From Sva-07 sp963741755 (GTDB lineage Bacteria; Actinomycetota; Acidimicrobiia; Acidimicrobiales; Ilumatobacteraceae), in assembly GCA_963741755.1 (NCBI GenBank), contig CAVUJG010000004.1:1-64000 (forward strand): a DNA stretch of 64,000 nucleotides, read 5' to 3'. Of the stretch, positions 7,709 to 16,692 are shown in pieces; within the stretch, counting starts at the first letter, position 1, and each line of letters begins with the position of its first letter. The position numbers and the translations under genes were made by a program. The notes below the pieces were generated by a model. It ran no database searches. It saw only the letters and a program-made list of their open reading frames with translations, and was not told the origin of the DNA.

Positions 7709-10049
7709 ATCTGTGGGCCGTGAACCGTCCACGCTGCAGGAGATCGAACAACGGGTGTTGTGGTTGGCCACGCGCATGATCGACCATGCCAACCGGCGCG
7801 GTGAGACCGATGTGAAGGTCGGCGGTCACCAGGCTTCATGCGCGTCGATGGTGTCGATCATGACGGCGTTGTGGTTCAACCACATCGGCGGCGAGGACAA
7901 GGTTGCCGTCAAGCCCCATGCGTCACCCGTGTATCACGCGATCAAGTACCTCACTGGCGAGCTGGACCGGTCGTACCTCACCACGCTGCGCCAACAAGGC
8001 GGCCTCCAGGCATACCCGTCGCGGACCAAAGATCCCGACGTGTCCGACTTCTCGACCGGCTCGGTGGGCCTCGGCGCAGTCGCGCCGCTGTTCTCCGCCC
8101 TCACGCGCCGCTTCACCGACGACCACTTCGGCGAGCAGGATCCGGCGCGCTTCATCGCGCTCGTCGGCGACGCGGAACTCGACGAGGGCAACGTGTGGGA
8201 AGCAATCGCTGACCCCGCCACTCAGGGGCTCGGCAACTTCACGATGGTGATCGACCTCAACCGGCAATCACTCGACCGAGTCATTCCCGACATCGCCGCA
8301 ACACGCCTCAAACACTTCTTCGCCGACGCCGGCTGGCACGTTGCCGAAGCCAAGTACGGCCGGCGACTCGCTGCAGTCTTCAGCGAAGCCGACGGCGCCG
8401 CCGTCGAAGCGCACATCGACTCGATGCCGAATGAGGCGTACCAAGAACTGTTCGGCCTCGCTCCCACCGACGTGCGTCGCAAGTTCCTCGCCCGGGCGGA
8501 TCCGGCCGTCGTGCGCTTCGCCGACCGTTTCAGCGACGAAGAACTCAAGTCCCTCATCACCGACCTCGGTGGGCACGACCTCACCCTGCTGACCGACACC
8601 TTCCGGTCCTGCGACGCCGAAGTGGACCGCCCATCAGTCGTGTTCGCATACACCATCAAGGGTCACGGCCTCCCGATGGCCGGCGATCCGATGAACCACG
8701 CCGCGCTCTTGAGCCCCGAACAGATCGACGAGTTCAGATCGACGTTGGGCCTCGATCTCGACTCCGAGTGGGACCGATTCGATCCCGACTCCGATGCCGG
8801 GCGCGTCTGCCGCAGTGTCGGTGGCGACATCAACAATGCGCCGCTGCCGCCTCGCCCCACACTGCCGATCCCCACCGCTGCACGATCGATCTCGACCACC
8901 GGATCGACCTCGACGCAAGAAGCGTTCGGACGCGTGCTCGCGAGCCTCGCCGACATCGACGGTGTCGGCAATCGACTGGTGACGACCGCACCGGACGTGT
9001 CGATCTCAACGAACCTCGGCGGGTTCATCAACAAACGCGGCGTGTACTCCCACATCGAACGCGACGATCACGGCGGCGCCGACCGACTCCTCAAGTGGGC
9101 GCCCGGACCAACCGGCCAGCACATCGAACTCGGCATCAGCGAGATGAACCTGTTCATGCTGCTCGGACAACTCGGCCTCAGCCACGACCACCACGGACAG
9201 CACCTCCTCCCCGTCGGCACCGTCTACGACCCGTTCGTTCTGCGCGGCCTCGACGCCTTCATCTACGGCCTCTACAACGACGCCAAGTTCGTCGTCGCCG
9301 GCACTCCAGCCGGTGTCACACTCGCACCCGAGGGTGGAGCACACCAGTCCACCATCACCGCGTCCGTTGGCGCGGAACTCCCCAACCTCACGTACTTCGA
9401 GCCGGCCTTCGCCACCGAAGTCGACTGGATTCTCTGCGACGCACTCGACCAACTCGGTCGCCCCGATGGCATGAGCGCCTACTTCCGACTCTCCACCCGC
9501 CCCATCGACCAGCAGCCGTTCGCCGCAACCATCGAACGGCTCGGGCCGGACCGTCTGCGAACCCACGTGCTCGACGGCGGCTACCGGCTCGTCGACGCCC
9601 CACCGGACGGCCGACCAGGCGTCACCATCGTCACCACCGGAGCAATGGCGCCCGAAGCGCTCGACGCGGCCGCCGAACTCGATCGCGAGGGCGTGCAAGC
9701 CAGCGTCATCCACCTCACCAGCCCCGACCGCGTCTACCGCAGTTGGCGGGCCGGCTTCACGCAATCAACCGCAACCGCCCGCGTCGTGCGCGCTCCAAGT
9801 CACCTCCACCGCCTGATCCCACACGACGAACGGCATCGACCGATCATCAGCGTCCACGACGCCTCCAGCCACAGCCTCGCCTGGCTCGGCTCCGCCATCG
9901 GCACCCGCCAGTACACGCTCGGCGTCGACCGATTCGGCGAATCCGGCACCATCGCCGATCTCCACAAACTCACCGGCATCGACGCAGGCAGCATCATCAA
10001 CGCCGCACTCATCGCACTCACAGAGCAACCACCCCAAGCCGTCGATTGA
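7701..10049 (+). CDS. Homodimeric 2-oxo acid (pyruvate) dehydrogenase E1-type protein
   Basis: A 782-residue thiamine-diphosphate enzyme of the AceE/transketolase type. The TPP motif runs from GDAELDEGN to LNRQ (about residues 156-186); GGHDLTLL and AYTIKGHGLP match AceE; a transketolase-like central domain (GISEMNLF, EGGAHQS) and C-terminal domain follow. It is shorter than E. coli AceE (about 887). The ATG at 7701 inside the end of gntR is preferred to the longer reading. Co-transcription with gntR and divergence from acdS suggest it oxidatively decarboxylates 2-oxobutanoate from ACC. No E2 or E3 gene is near, so it would borrow those subunits. Confidence 0.82.
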   Translation: MSESVGREPSTLQEIEQRVLWLATRMIDHANRRGETDVKVGGHQASCASMVSIMTALWFNHIGGEDKVAVKPHASPVYHAIKYLTGELDRSYLTTLRQQGGLQAYPSRTKDPDVSDFSTGSVGLGAVAPLFSALTRRFTDDHFGEQDPARFIALVGDAELDEGNVWEAIADPATQGLGNFTMVIDLNRQSLDRVIPDIAATRLKHFFADAGWHVAEAKYGRRLAAVFSEADGAAVEAHIDSMPNEAYQELFGLAPTDVRRKFLARADPAVVRFADRFSDEELKSLITDLGGHDLTLLTDTFRSCDAEVDRPSVVFAYTIKGHGLPMAGDPMNHAALLSPEQIDEFRSTLGLDLDSEWDRFDPDSDAGRVCRSVGGDINNAPLPPRPTLPIPTAARSISTTGSTSTQEAFGRVLASLADIDGVGNRLVTTAPDVSISTNLGGFINKRGVYSHIERDDHGGADRLLKWAPGPTGQHIELGISEMNLFMLLGQLGLSHDHHGQHLLPVGTVYDPFVLRGLDAFIYGLYNDAKFVVAGTPAGVTLAPEGGAHQSTITASVGAELPNLTYFEPAFATEVDWILCDALDQLGRPDGMSAYFRLSTRPIDQQPFAATIERLGPDRLRTHVLDGGYRLVDAPPDGRPGVTIVTTGAMAPEALDAAAELDREGVQASVIHLTSPDRVYRSWRAGFTQSTATARVVRAPSHLHRLIPHDERHRPIISVHDASSHSLAWLGSAIGTRQYTLGVDRFGESGTIADLHKLTGIDAGSIINAALIALTEQPPQAVD

Positions 10050-10154
10050 TCCCAGACAACATCGTTCTTGACCCTGCAGTCAGAGCCGCCGGTAGGCGGT
10101 GCACGTGTGACGCCGGCGGAATTCGTCCACGACGACTCGGGCTACTCTTGCGCC

Positions 10155-10619
10155 ATGAGTGCAGACGTATCGGTCAGTCGCGACGTGGCGGCCTCCGCCG
10201 ACGCGGTGTGGGAATTGGTGTCCGATCTCCCTCGCATGGGGGAGTGGTCACCGGAGAACGAGGGTGGCGCCTGGATCAAGGGCGCGACCGGACCCACTCC
10301 CGGCGCCGCGTTTCGCGGCTCGAATCGACATGGTGGCAAGTCGTGGAAGACCGTCGCGAAAGTCGTCGACGCAGAGCCAGGTCACCGATTCTCGTTCCGT
10401 GTGACGGCGATGGGTCTCCCGGTCGCCCTGTGGGCGTATGACATCACCCCGACGGACGGTGGATGCACGGTCACCGAGAGCTGGACCGATCTGCGACCTG
10501 GGTTCTTCAAGCCGATCGCCGCGAAGGCGACCGGCGTGTCCGACCGGACCACCCACAACGGCTCGACGATGGAGCAAACTCTCGCCAACCTCGCTGCCGC
10601 CGCGGAAGCGTCCGACTGA
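10155..10619 (+). CDS. SRPBCC-family (polyketide cyclase-like) protein
   Basis: A 154-residue START-like fold protein: N-terminal SVSRDVAASADAVWELVSD, then WSPENEGGAW and a C-terminal amphipathic helix. Members bind hydrophobic ligands; no specific ligand can be read. ATG at 10155 is preferred because it matches the domain start and has TACTCT eight bases upstream, giving a leaderless-type message. Convergent with the next gene. Confidence 0.8.
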   Translation: MSADVSVSRDVAASADAVWELVSDLPRMGEWSPENEGGAWIKGATGPTPGAAFRGSNRHGGKSWKTVAKVVDAEPGHRFSFRVTAMGLPVALWAYDITPTDGGCTVTESWTDLRPGFFKPIAAKATGVSDRTTHNGSTMEQTLANLAAAAEASD

Positions 10620-10672
10620 CCCGTCGACGGTTGCGGCTGAGCAGAGCGAGCGCCTGAGCAGAGCCAGCGGGC

Positions 10673-11059
10673 TCAGCTGAGTTCGCGCACCATGAGGGTG
10701 TCGACGTGCTGCTGGAACGTGGCGAGCTTTCCATCAGCCACGGTCCAGACATGGACCATCTTCACCTTGGCAGGTGCCCCAGAGTCCTTGTGCTTCCAGC
10801 TGTAGTTGCCGAGAGCAACGACCGTGTCGCCCTCGGCAACGATCTGGTCGGGGACAGCCGCGAACTCATCGCCGACTTCCCCGAGGCGCATGAATACACC
10901 TTCCAAGACGGCTTGAGGCCCTACGTACGTGCCAGCAAGCGGAAACCCGTCGGCCTCTGCCCATTCGATGTTCTCGGCCATCGCACCCAACACGGCCGGT
11001 ACATCGCCCTGGGCGAAACTGGCGTAGACGCCTTCGACGATCTCTTTGTTCGTGGTCAT
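10673..11059 (-). CDS. SnoaL-like / NTF2-fold protein
   Basis: A 128-residue single-domain alpha+beta barrel protein. The order NKEIVEGVYASFAQGDVPAVL, IEWAEADGFPLAGTYVG and MVHVWTVADGKLATFQQHVD is typical of ketosteroid-isomerase-like SnoaL proteins. The ATG at 11059 follows a GGAGGG ribosome site and replaces a longer reading that only adds an unrelated tail. Substrate unknown. Confidence 0.82.
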   Translation of the reverse strand: MTTNKEIVEGVYASFAQGDVPAVLGAMAENIEWAEADGFPLAGTYVGPQAVLEGVFMRLGEVGDEFAAVPDQIVAEGDTVVALGNYSWKHKDSGAPAKVKMVHVWTVADGKLATFQQHVDTLMVRELS

Positions 11060-11166
11060 GGTGGCCCTCCCTGGTTGTCGATTTGTTCGGGCGGGAAGTC
11101 TGACACAGTGCCGCACCGGCAAGTGACGGGTGCCCTGTGACGCCGAACTCTACGTCCTCGACCATC

Positions 11167-11808
11167 TCACGGTCGCAGGGCCGCCACGAGGGGCCCCAGC
11201 AGTTCAGCTTGCCCGTCGACGCTCAGCTCCATTGCCAGGGGAGTGGTGTCGCCCGGTTGGCAAAGGAGAGCGACGACGGCATCGGTCGATCCCTCCAAGC
11301 TCAGGAGCGGAGTGGACTCGGTGTGTCCATAGCGAAGACGGCCGACATCTCCCTCCAGCGAGAGCGTGAGTTCGTCGGTGCCGTCGATCAGGAAGTGCAC
11401 GTCGCCGTCCGGAAGGCCGCCGCGATAGCGGCTCGCACGTGACTGCAGGATCCAGCGGGCGTTGACGACTCGATCGTCGGCGTCGCCGAGGTCGGGGAGG
11501 AGTGGTGCGCCCCATCTGGCGAGTTGGCCCGCCAAGCGGGCGAGTTCGAAGCCACGACCGGTGAGTTCGTACAGCTGTGCGGGCACCGGGTTGCGGACTT
11601 CGCGCCGGCGCACAGCACCGGCTGTCTCGAGCGATCGCAGCCGATCGGTGAGGAGATCGGTGGAGATCCCGGGCAATCCGTCGAACAGGTCGGTGAAGCG
11701 GCGCGGGCCAGGCGCGAGGTCGCGAACGATGAGCAGCGCCCACCGCTCACCGATCACGTCGAGCGCTGCTGCGAGTCCGCAGTACTGCGCGTAGCTCCGT
11801 TTGCCCAT
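11167..11808 (-). CDS. HxlR/MarR-type winged-helix regulator with C-terminal SCP2-like domain
   Basis: 213 residues. The winged helix covers about residues 7-95 (CGLAAALDVIGERWALLIVRDL, FTDLFDGLPGISTDLLTDRL). The second half (DGDVHFLIDG to the end) resembles a sterol-carrier-like ligand domain seen in longer HxlR members. It is divergent from a DHA2 exporter with an imperfect dyad in the gap, so it probably represses that exporter. The cysteine near residue 10 could sense oxidants or electrophiles, as in other HxlR proteins. Confidence 0.85.
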   Translation of the reverse strand: MGKRSYAQYCGLAAALDVIGERWALLIVRDLAPGPRRFTDLFDGLPGISTDLLTDRLRSLETAGAVRRREVRNPVPAQLYELTGRGFELARLAGQLARWGAPLLPDLGDADDRVVNARWILQSRASRYRGGLPDGDVHFLIDGTDELTLSLEGDVGRLRYGHTESTPLLSLEGSTDAVVALLCQPGDTTPLAMELSVDGQAELLGPLVAALRP

Positions 11809-11867
11809 GGCCGAAGTCTAGGTGCACCAAACACAGTCTTCAGGATGTTTCCGGTCCGGTTTCCCTG

Positions 11868-11898
11868 AGTTGACAGTTGGAAAACACTGTGTTCAACT
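11868..11898. promoter_or_regulatory. Imperfect dyad and promoter of the DHA2 exporter
   Basis: The gap between the divergent HxlR and exporter genes holds a TTGACA at 11870 with a weak -10 (TCAACT) 17 bases later. Two nested inverted repeats cover it: AGTTGA/TCAACT and ACAG/CTGT, not quite concentric. Likely the regulator's binding region. Confidence 0.45.
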
Positions 11899-11905
11899 GC
11901 GAGCG

Positions 11906-13348
11906 ATGTCAACCGTTCAGTCGAACGTCAGCACCGTCAGTCTCCGGTCGCCGTGGGTGACGTTCACGGTGTGTTCGCTCGCGTTGTTCCTGACGACACT
12001 CGATCTGTCGATCGTGAACGTCGCGTTCCCCGACATCCTCGCCGAGTTCGACATCAGCCGCGCCGACGCATCGTGGATCGTCACCACCTACAACATCTTC
12101 TACGGTTCGCTCCTCGTTGTCGCGGGCAAGCTGGCCGACCAGGTCGGGCGACGACGCATCTTCCTGCTCGGACTCTCCGTGTTCGCCCTCGGCTCGCTGA
12201 TCGCCGCAGTCGCCCCGGGTCTCGGCGTGCTCGTCGCCGGTCGGGCCGTCCAGGGAACAGGTGCTGCCCTCCTGACTCCGGCGTCGCTCGGTCTGCTCCT
12301 CGCCGCGTTCCCGCTCGAGCGCCGCACGCAGGTCGTCGCCATGTGGGGCGGTATCGGTGCGCTCGGTATCGCGAGTGGTCCGAGTCTCGGCGCCTTCGCC
12401 ATCTACCTCACCGACTGGCGCGCAGCGTTCTGGATCAACCTGCCGATCTGCCTCGCCATGTTCGTCGCCGGTCGCCGCGTCCTGGTCGAGACCCCCCGAG
12501 TCCACAGCGAGCACCGCCCCGACTACGGCGGCGCCCTGCTGATCACCTTCGCGCTCGCCTGCATCGCGCTCGGGCTCTCCCGATCCGAGGTATGGGGTTG
12601 GAGCGATGCGCGCACCATCGGGGTGCTGCTCTCCGGCATCGCCGCGATCCCACTCTTCGTCCGCCGCCAGCGCCACCACCCGGAGCCCGTCCTCGACCTC
12701 ACACTGTTCGAGAGCAGATCGTTCAGCGTTGCGAACACTGCAGCACTCGTGTTCATGGGCGGCTTCGCGGCGTACTCGCTCAACAACGTGTTGTTCCTTC
12801 GCCAGGCGTGGGGCTATTCGGTGTTGCAGGCCGGCCTGCTCACCGCCCTCCCACCGATCACGGTCGCGATCCTCGCCCCGTTCACGGGACGCCTCGCCTC
12901 GAGGATCGGCTTCCGACCCCTGGTGATCATCGGACCGTTGATCGTGGCCTCCGCCACGTTCGCCTTCTTCCACTTCATCGGCATCGATCGCGAGCCGCTC
13001 CGGTTCGTCCTGATCGGCGAGGTCGTCGCCGTCGGCATCGCCTGCTTCATCCCGGTCAACTCCGCGGCGGCCGTGGCGGAGTTGCCGCCGCTCCGGTTGT
13101 CGATCGGTGGAGCGGTGAACAACACGTTCCGTCAGGTTGGCGCCGTGATCGGGGTCGCGCTGCTCGTCGCCATCCTCGGCTCACCCGCTACGCAAGAGGA
13201 GCTCGTCGTGGCCCACGAACGGGGATGGCTCATGATCTCGATCCTCTCCCTGGCCACCGCGGTCATCGGGCTCGCCCAGCCGGCGGTCGGTCGCCGGACG
13301 TCGATCCCGACCGCGACCCCGGTCCCGCCAGCGGGCGTGCCGGGGTGA
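11906..13348 (+). CDS. DHA2-family MFS transporter (drug exporter type)
   Basis: 480 residues with 12-14 predicted membrane helices. Motif A appears as GKLADQVGRRR, motif C-like sequence as GIASGPSLGAF, and the N-terminal LDLSIVNVAFPDI signature is typical of DHA2/EmrB-type proton antiporters. Substrate unknown. The ATG at 11906 matches the family start; the upstream extension has no homology-like features. Its divergent HxlR neighbour suggests induction by a toxic small molecule. Confidence 0.9.
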   Translation: MSTVQSNVSTVSLRSPWVTFTVCSLALFLTTLDLSIVNVAFPDILAEFDISRADASWIVTTYNIFYGSLLVVAGKLADQVGRRRIFLLGLSVFALGSLIAAVAPGLGVLVAGRAVQGTGAALLTPASLGLLLAAFPLERRTQVVAMWGGIGALGIASGPSLGAFAIYLTDWRAAFWINLPICLAMFVAGRRVLVETPRVHSEHRPDYGGALLITFALACIALGLSRSEVWGWSDARTIGVLLSGIAAIPLFVRRQRHHPEPVLDLTLFESRSFSVANTAALVFMGGFAAYSLNNVLFLRQAWGYSVLQAGLLTALPPITVAILAPFTGRLASRIGFRPLVIIGPLIVASATFAFFHFIGIDREPLRFVLIGEVVAVGIACFIPVNSAAAVAELPPLRLSIGGAVNNTFRQVGAVIGVALLVAILGSPATQEELVVAHERGWLMISILSLATAVIGLAQPAVGRRTSIPTATPVPPAGVPG

Positions 13349-13418
13349 CGCAGGTCGCTCGGCCTGGACGCGATCACCACCACGACGAGCCGGACACGCC
13401 GGACACATGATCTATCGC

Positions 13419-13467
13419 TTGCAATACAGGAGCGATGTCCCTAGAGTCACTTGCGATGAGCAAGCGA
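13419..13467 (+). promoter_or_regulatory. Promoter plus 21-bp palindromic operator (copy 1)
   Basis: TTGCAA at 13419, a 17-base spacer and TAGAGT at 13442. The last base of the -10 begins a dyad at 13447-13467 with arms TCACTTGC and GCAAGCGA around GATGA. A second promoter with the same geometry and the same dyad in reverse complement lies at 14989-15037 before the MFS gene. The HxlR protein encoded at 14550-14975 is the likely shared regulator. Confidence 0.65.
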
Positions 13468-13511
13468 CATGAACTGACGGATCGAGACGCCCTGAACGGT
13501 GCGGCGCGGGT

Positions 13512-13985
13512 ATGACCTCCAGAGCTCCACTCATGGCGTTCGGCGGTTCGGTCGGCTTCACCGCCGTCATGGCGACCATCGGCATGGGGCTCGGACGGCA
13601 GTGGGTGCAGATCGACTCACTCGTCTGGGCCGACACGTGGCTCGCCACGTTCCTGTTCCTGCTGCCGTGCATCGCCGTCACGCTGACCCCGGCGGCGATC
13701 GCTGTCGTCATCGCACTGCGCAACGCCCCGCCGGCGTCCCGGGAACGACGGAACTGGCAGATCACTGCTGCCGGGCTCGCTGTCTCGGTCCTGATCACCC
13801 TCGTCTACCACCTTCCCACGAACATCCGGATCTGGACCGGTGACTTCACGGCCCAGGATGCAACCACTCAACTCCACCGATGGCTCCTGCTCCACGCCGT
13901 GCGCACGCTCGCCGGGCTGGTGGCAGTGGTCGCGTCCTTCCAGGCGATCTCTGCGTCGCGAGCCGACGTCGAGCGAACCCGCTAG
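13512..13985 (+). CDS. DUF1772-like (anthrone oxygenase-like) membrane protein
   Basis: 157 residues with four membrane helices (roughly 8-30, 43-68, 82-102, 125-148). The spacing and the segment HLPTNIRIWTGDF followed by LHRWLLLHAVRTLAG resemble DUF1772/anthrone-oxygenase-like proteins, often placed next to HxlR-type regulators. It lies 45 bases after the palindromic operator and 23 bases before another membrane gene, so both are probably in the same regulon. Confidence 0.65.
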   Translation: MTSRAPLMAFGGSVGFTAVMATIGMGLGRQWVQIDSLVWADTWLATFLFLLPCIAVTLTPAAIAVVIALRNAPPASRERRNWQITAAGLAVSVLITLVYHLPTNIRIWTGDFTAQDATTQLHRWLLLHAVRTLAGLVAVVASFQAISASRADVERTR

Positions 13986-14008
13986 TCCCCGAACAAAGGA
14001 ATCACGTC

Positions 14009-14515
14009 ATGTTGTCGCCCTACGTCATTGTCGCGATCCAGTTCACGCTGGGTCTGATCATCTTCGGAACCATCTGTCGCGAGTACGTACTCGGCTGGCT
14101 GCAACGCAGCGACGTGTTCGTCGCGATCGCCCCGGTGCTGCTGTACCAGGGCTTCCGATTCCTCGGCCTGACCATGCTCGCCCCCGACCAGGTCGCGCCA
14201 GGACAGGACATGGACGCGATCGAGGTGATCGCCTACGGCGACCTCGCGGCCGCGGTGACCGGCATCATCGCGGCGCTCGCCGCGTATCGGCGCTCGGCTT
14301 TGACGGTCCCGCTCGCCTGGCTGTTCTCGGTCGTCGGAATCGCTGACCTGATCTCGGTCGGCATCACGGTTGCGGCCGCTGGGACGCTCGAGGAGGGGAT
14401 CGGCGTGATGTGGATCACCTTTGGGCTGATCGCACCGTTGCTCGTGCTCTCCCACGGTTACGTGCTGTATGTGCTCATCAAGCGCAAGGACGAGTTCTCG
14501 ACCCCGGTTGCGTGA
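14009..14515 (+). CDS. Small integral membrane protein, function unknown
   Basis: 168 residues, mostly hydrophobic, with about five membrane helices and a charged C-terminal tail (IKRKDEF). AAAGGA ten bases upstream supports the ATG at 14009; longer readings overlap the previous gene. I recognise no family. Position downstream of the DUF1772-like gene and under the same operator suggests a role in the same stress or export response. Confidence 0.75.
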   Translation: MLSPYVIVAIQFTLGLIIFGTICREYVLGWLQRSDVFVAIAPVLLYQGFRFLGLTMLAPDQVAPGQDMDAIEVIAYGDLAAAVTGIIAALAAYRRSALTVPLAWLFSVVGIADLISVGITVAAAGTLEEGIGVMWITFGLIAPLLVLSHGYVLYVLIKRKDEFSTPVA

Positions 14516-14549
14516 GCGCGGACGGGGCGCCCGGGTGGCGGATCGACGG

Positions 14550-14975
14550 TCAGTCGACGAGTCGTGAGCTCGCCTGCTCGGTGAACTGGGCGATCAACGC
14601 ATCTCGACGCTCGGCTGTGCCCGCGTGCTCGGGCGGCACGTCGACGGTGGTGTTGGCGATGCCCCAGATCATCAGGTCGACGAGAACGGGGATCAGTTCG
14701 ATCGCCGGACGCCGCGGGACATAGATCCAGCGTCGACCGTCGTCGGGATCCTTCACGCGAGCGATGATCCCGGCGTCGCGGAGCCGCTGCAGGCGCTCGG
14801 CGAGCGTGTTGGTGGCGACCCCTTCGTCGACGGCAAAGTCGGCGAAGTGGGTTCTCCCGCCGAGCAGCAGATCACGCAACACCACCAGGGTCCATCGGTC
14901 GCCGAGCACGTCGAGCGACGCTGCGACGGGACACGACGAACGAAGTTCGGTCGTCGGCGACGGTGACGATGACAT
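14550..14975 (-). CDS. HxlR-family transcriptional regulator
   Basis: 141 residues with the typical HxlR plan: a cysteine before the first helix (SSCPVAASLDVLGDRWTLVV, Cys at 15), winged helix, DDGRRWIYVPR wing and a C-terminal dimer helix. HxlR proteins of this size often sense aldehydes, quinones or disulfide stress through that cysteine. It is divergent from the MFS gene at 15063; the dyads at 13447 and 15017 are its likely sites. Confidence 0.88.
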   Translation of the reverse strand: MSSSPSPTTELRSSCPVAASLDVLGDRWTLVVLRDLLLGGRTHFADFAVDEGVATNTLAERLQRLRDAGIIARVKDPDDGRRWIYVPRRPAIELIPVLVDLMIWGIANTTVDVPPEHAGTAERRDALIAQFTEQASSRLVD

Positions 14976-14988
14976 GTGACCATCTTAC

Positions 14989-15037
14989 TTGCGAATCCAG
15001 AGCGATCAAGGTAGCTTCGCTTGCAACATGCAAGTGA
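14989..15037 (+). promoter_or_regulatory. Promoter plus 21-bp palindromic operator (copy 2)
   Basis: TTGCGA at 14989, a 17-base spacer and TAGCTT at 15012; the dyad TCGCTTGC-AACAT-GCAAGTGA occupies 15017-15037. Offsets of every element equal those of the copy at 13419-13467. It drives the MFS gene and sits next to the start of the HxlR gene. Confidence 0.68.
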
Positions 15038-15062
15038 TAGCACCCAACAAGGAGGCACCACG

Positions 15063-16626
15063 ATGACGATTGCCGGACTGGACCACGAGGTGATCGAGGA
15101 CCCGCCGACGACACCGGCGCACCCGACGCTGATCGTTCTGACGATGTGTCTGGCCGTGATGGTGATCCTCGGCGGGGTCGCCAGCCTCAACGTCGCGATC
15201 CCGACGATCGGTCGGGAGCTGCAGGCGTCGCAGTCGGACCTCGCCTGGATCATCGACGCCTACGCGATTGCGCTCGCCGCGTTCTTGCTACCCGCTGGCG
15301 CACTCGGCGACCGGTTCGGCCGCAAGCGTCTGATGATGATCGGCTTCGTCGGTCTCATCGGGTCGTTGGTGTGGGCCTCGTCGACCACCGACGTCACCAC
15401 GCTCGTGGCCGCCCGCGTCCTCGGCGGTGCGTTCTCGGCGATGATCTTCCCGGGCACCCTGTCGACGATCACCAACGTCATCCCGTCGGAGCGGCGCGTC
15501 GCAGGCGGTCGCCGCGTGGACGGTCAGCGCGGCGGTCGGCGGAACGCTCGGCGCGCTCGTCGCAGGCGCCCTGATCGAGTCGTTCTGGTTCGGGTCGATC
15601 TTCGCCGGGACGGCAGCACTGTGCGTCGTCATCGCCGTGATGACCGCTGTGTTCGTGCCGGAGACGTTCGATCCCGAAGAAGCGAACCTCGACCCGTTCG
15701 GCAGCCTGCTGTCGGTGATCGGGATCGGCGCACTGACCTTCGGGATCATCGAGGGCCCCGTCAAGGGCTGGACCTCGACGGAGACCGTCGCCGGCTTCGC
15801 CGTCGGAGTGATCTTCCTCGCCGCGTTCGTCGGATGGGAGTTGCACACCAAACGCCCGGTGCTCGACGTCCGTCTCTTCAAGCTGCGGGGTTTCTCGACC
15901 GGTTCGGTGTCGATCTTCCTGCAGTTCTTCGCGGCATTCGGGTTCTTCTACGTCGCCGCGCAGTTCCTCGCCTTCGTGTTCGGCTACAGCCCTCTCTCGA
16001 TCGGGCTCGCCTTCCTGCCGGTGGGCCTCAGCATCCCGATCGGCGCTGCCATCGCCACTCGCCTGAGCAGCACCGTCAGCCGCGGCGTGATAGGTGGAGT
16101 CGGACTGGTCGTGCTCGCCGTCGGCGCCGCCGGGTTCACGTTTCTGTCATCGGGATCCGAGTACTGGATGTTCGCACTGGCGCTGCTGGTGTTCGGTGCC
16201 GGCATGGGCCTCGCCGGGCCTCCTGCGACGGAGGCGATCGTCGAGGCGTTGCCCGCCGAGCGCCAGGGAGTGGCATCGGCGATCAACGACGTGGCCCGAG
16301 AACTCGGCGGAGCGCTGGGAATCGCACTGATCGGCTCGATGCTCACCGCCGGCTACCGCGCCGGGATCGACGATGCCGCCGCCGGCCTCCCCGCCGGGCT
16401 CGACGACGTGATCCGCGAAGCGCCCGGCGTCGGACTCGGAGCCGCAGCGCAAGCCGGAGCCGAGGGAGGGGGAATCGTCGACGTCGTGCAGTCCGCCGTC
16501 ACCGATGGATTCGGACTCGCCATGTGGGTCGCCGCTGGCGCCGCATTTGCCGGTGCTGTGTACGTCGCGTTGCGCACCCCACCCACCGGCTCCGAGGCTT
16601 CCGCGCTCGATGAGCGTCGCCGCTGA
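15063..16626 (+). pseudogene. DHA2-family MFS transporter, single frameshift
   Basis: About 520 residues across two frames. The first (15063 to about 15500) has MCLAVMVILGGVASLNVAIP, motif A GALGDRFGRKR and helices 1-5; the second (to 16626) has the remaining helices and a C-terminal block typical of DHA2. An apparent extra G near 15500 (SERR, then frame change to QAVAAWTVSAAVGGTLGA) links them. GGAGG precedes the ATG. The rest is conserved, so a sequence error or recent mutation is likely. It belongs with the divergent HxlR gene. Confidence 0.85.
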
Positions 16627-16692
16627 CGACGGGATGGGTAAGGCCCCGCGTGGTCGACATCGCCCGGGTCACGGTGCGCGTAACGTCGCCGC

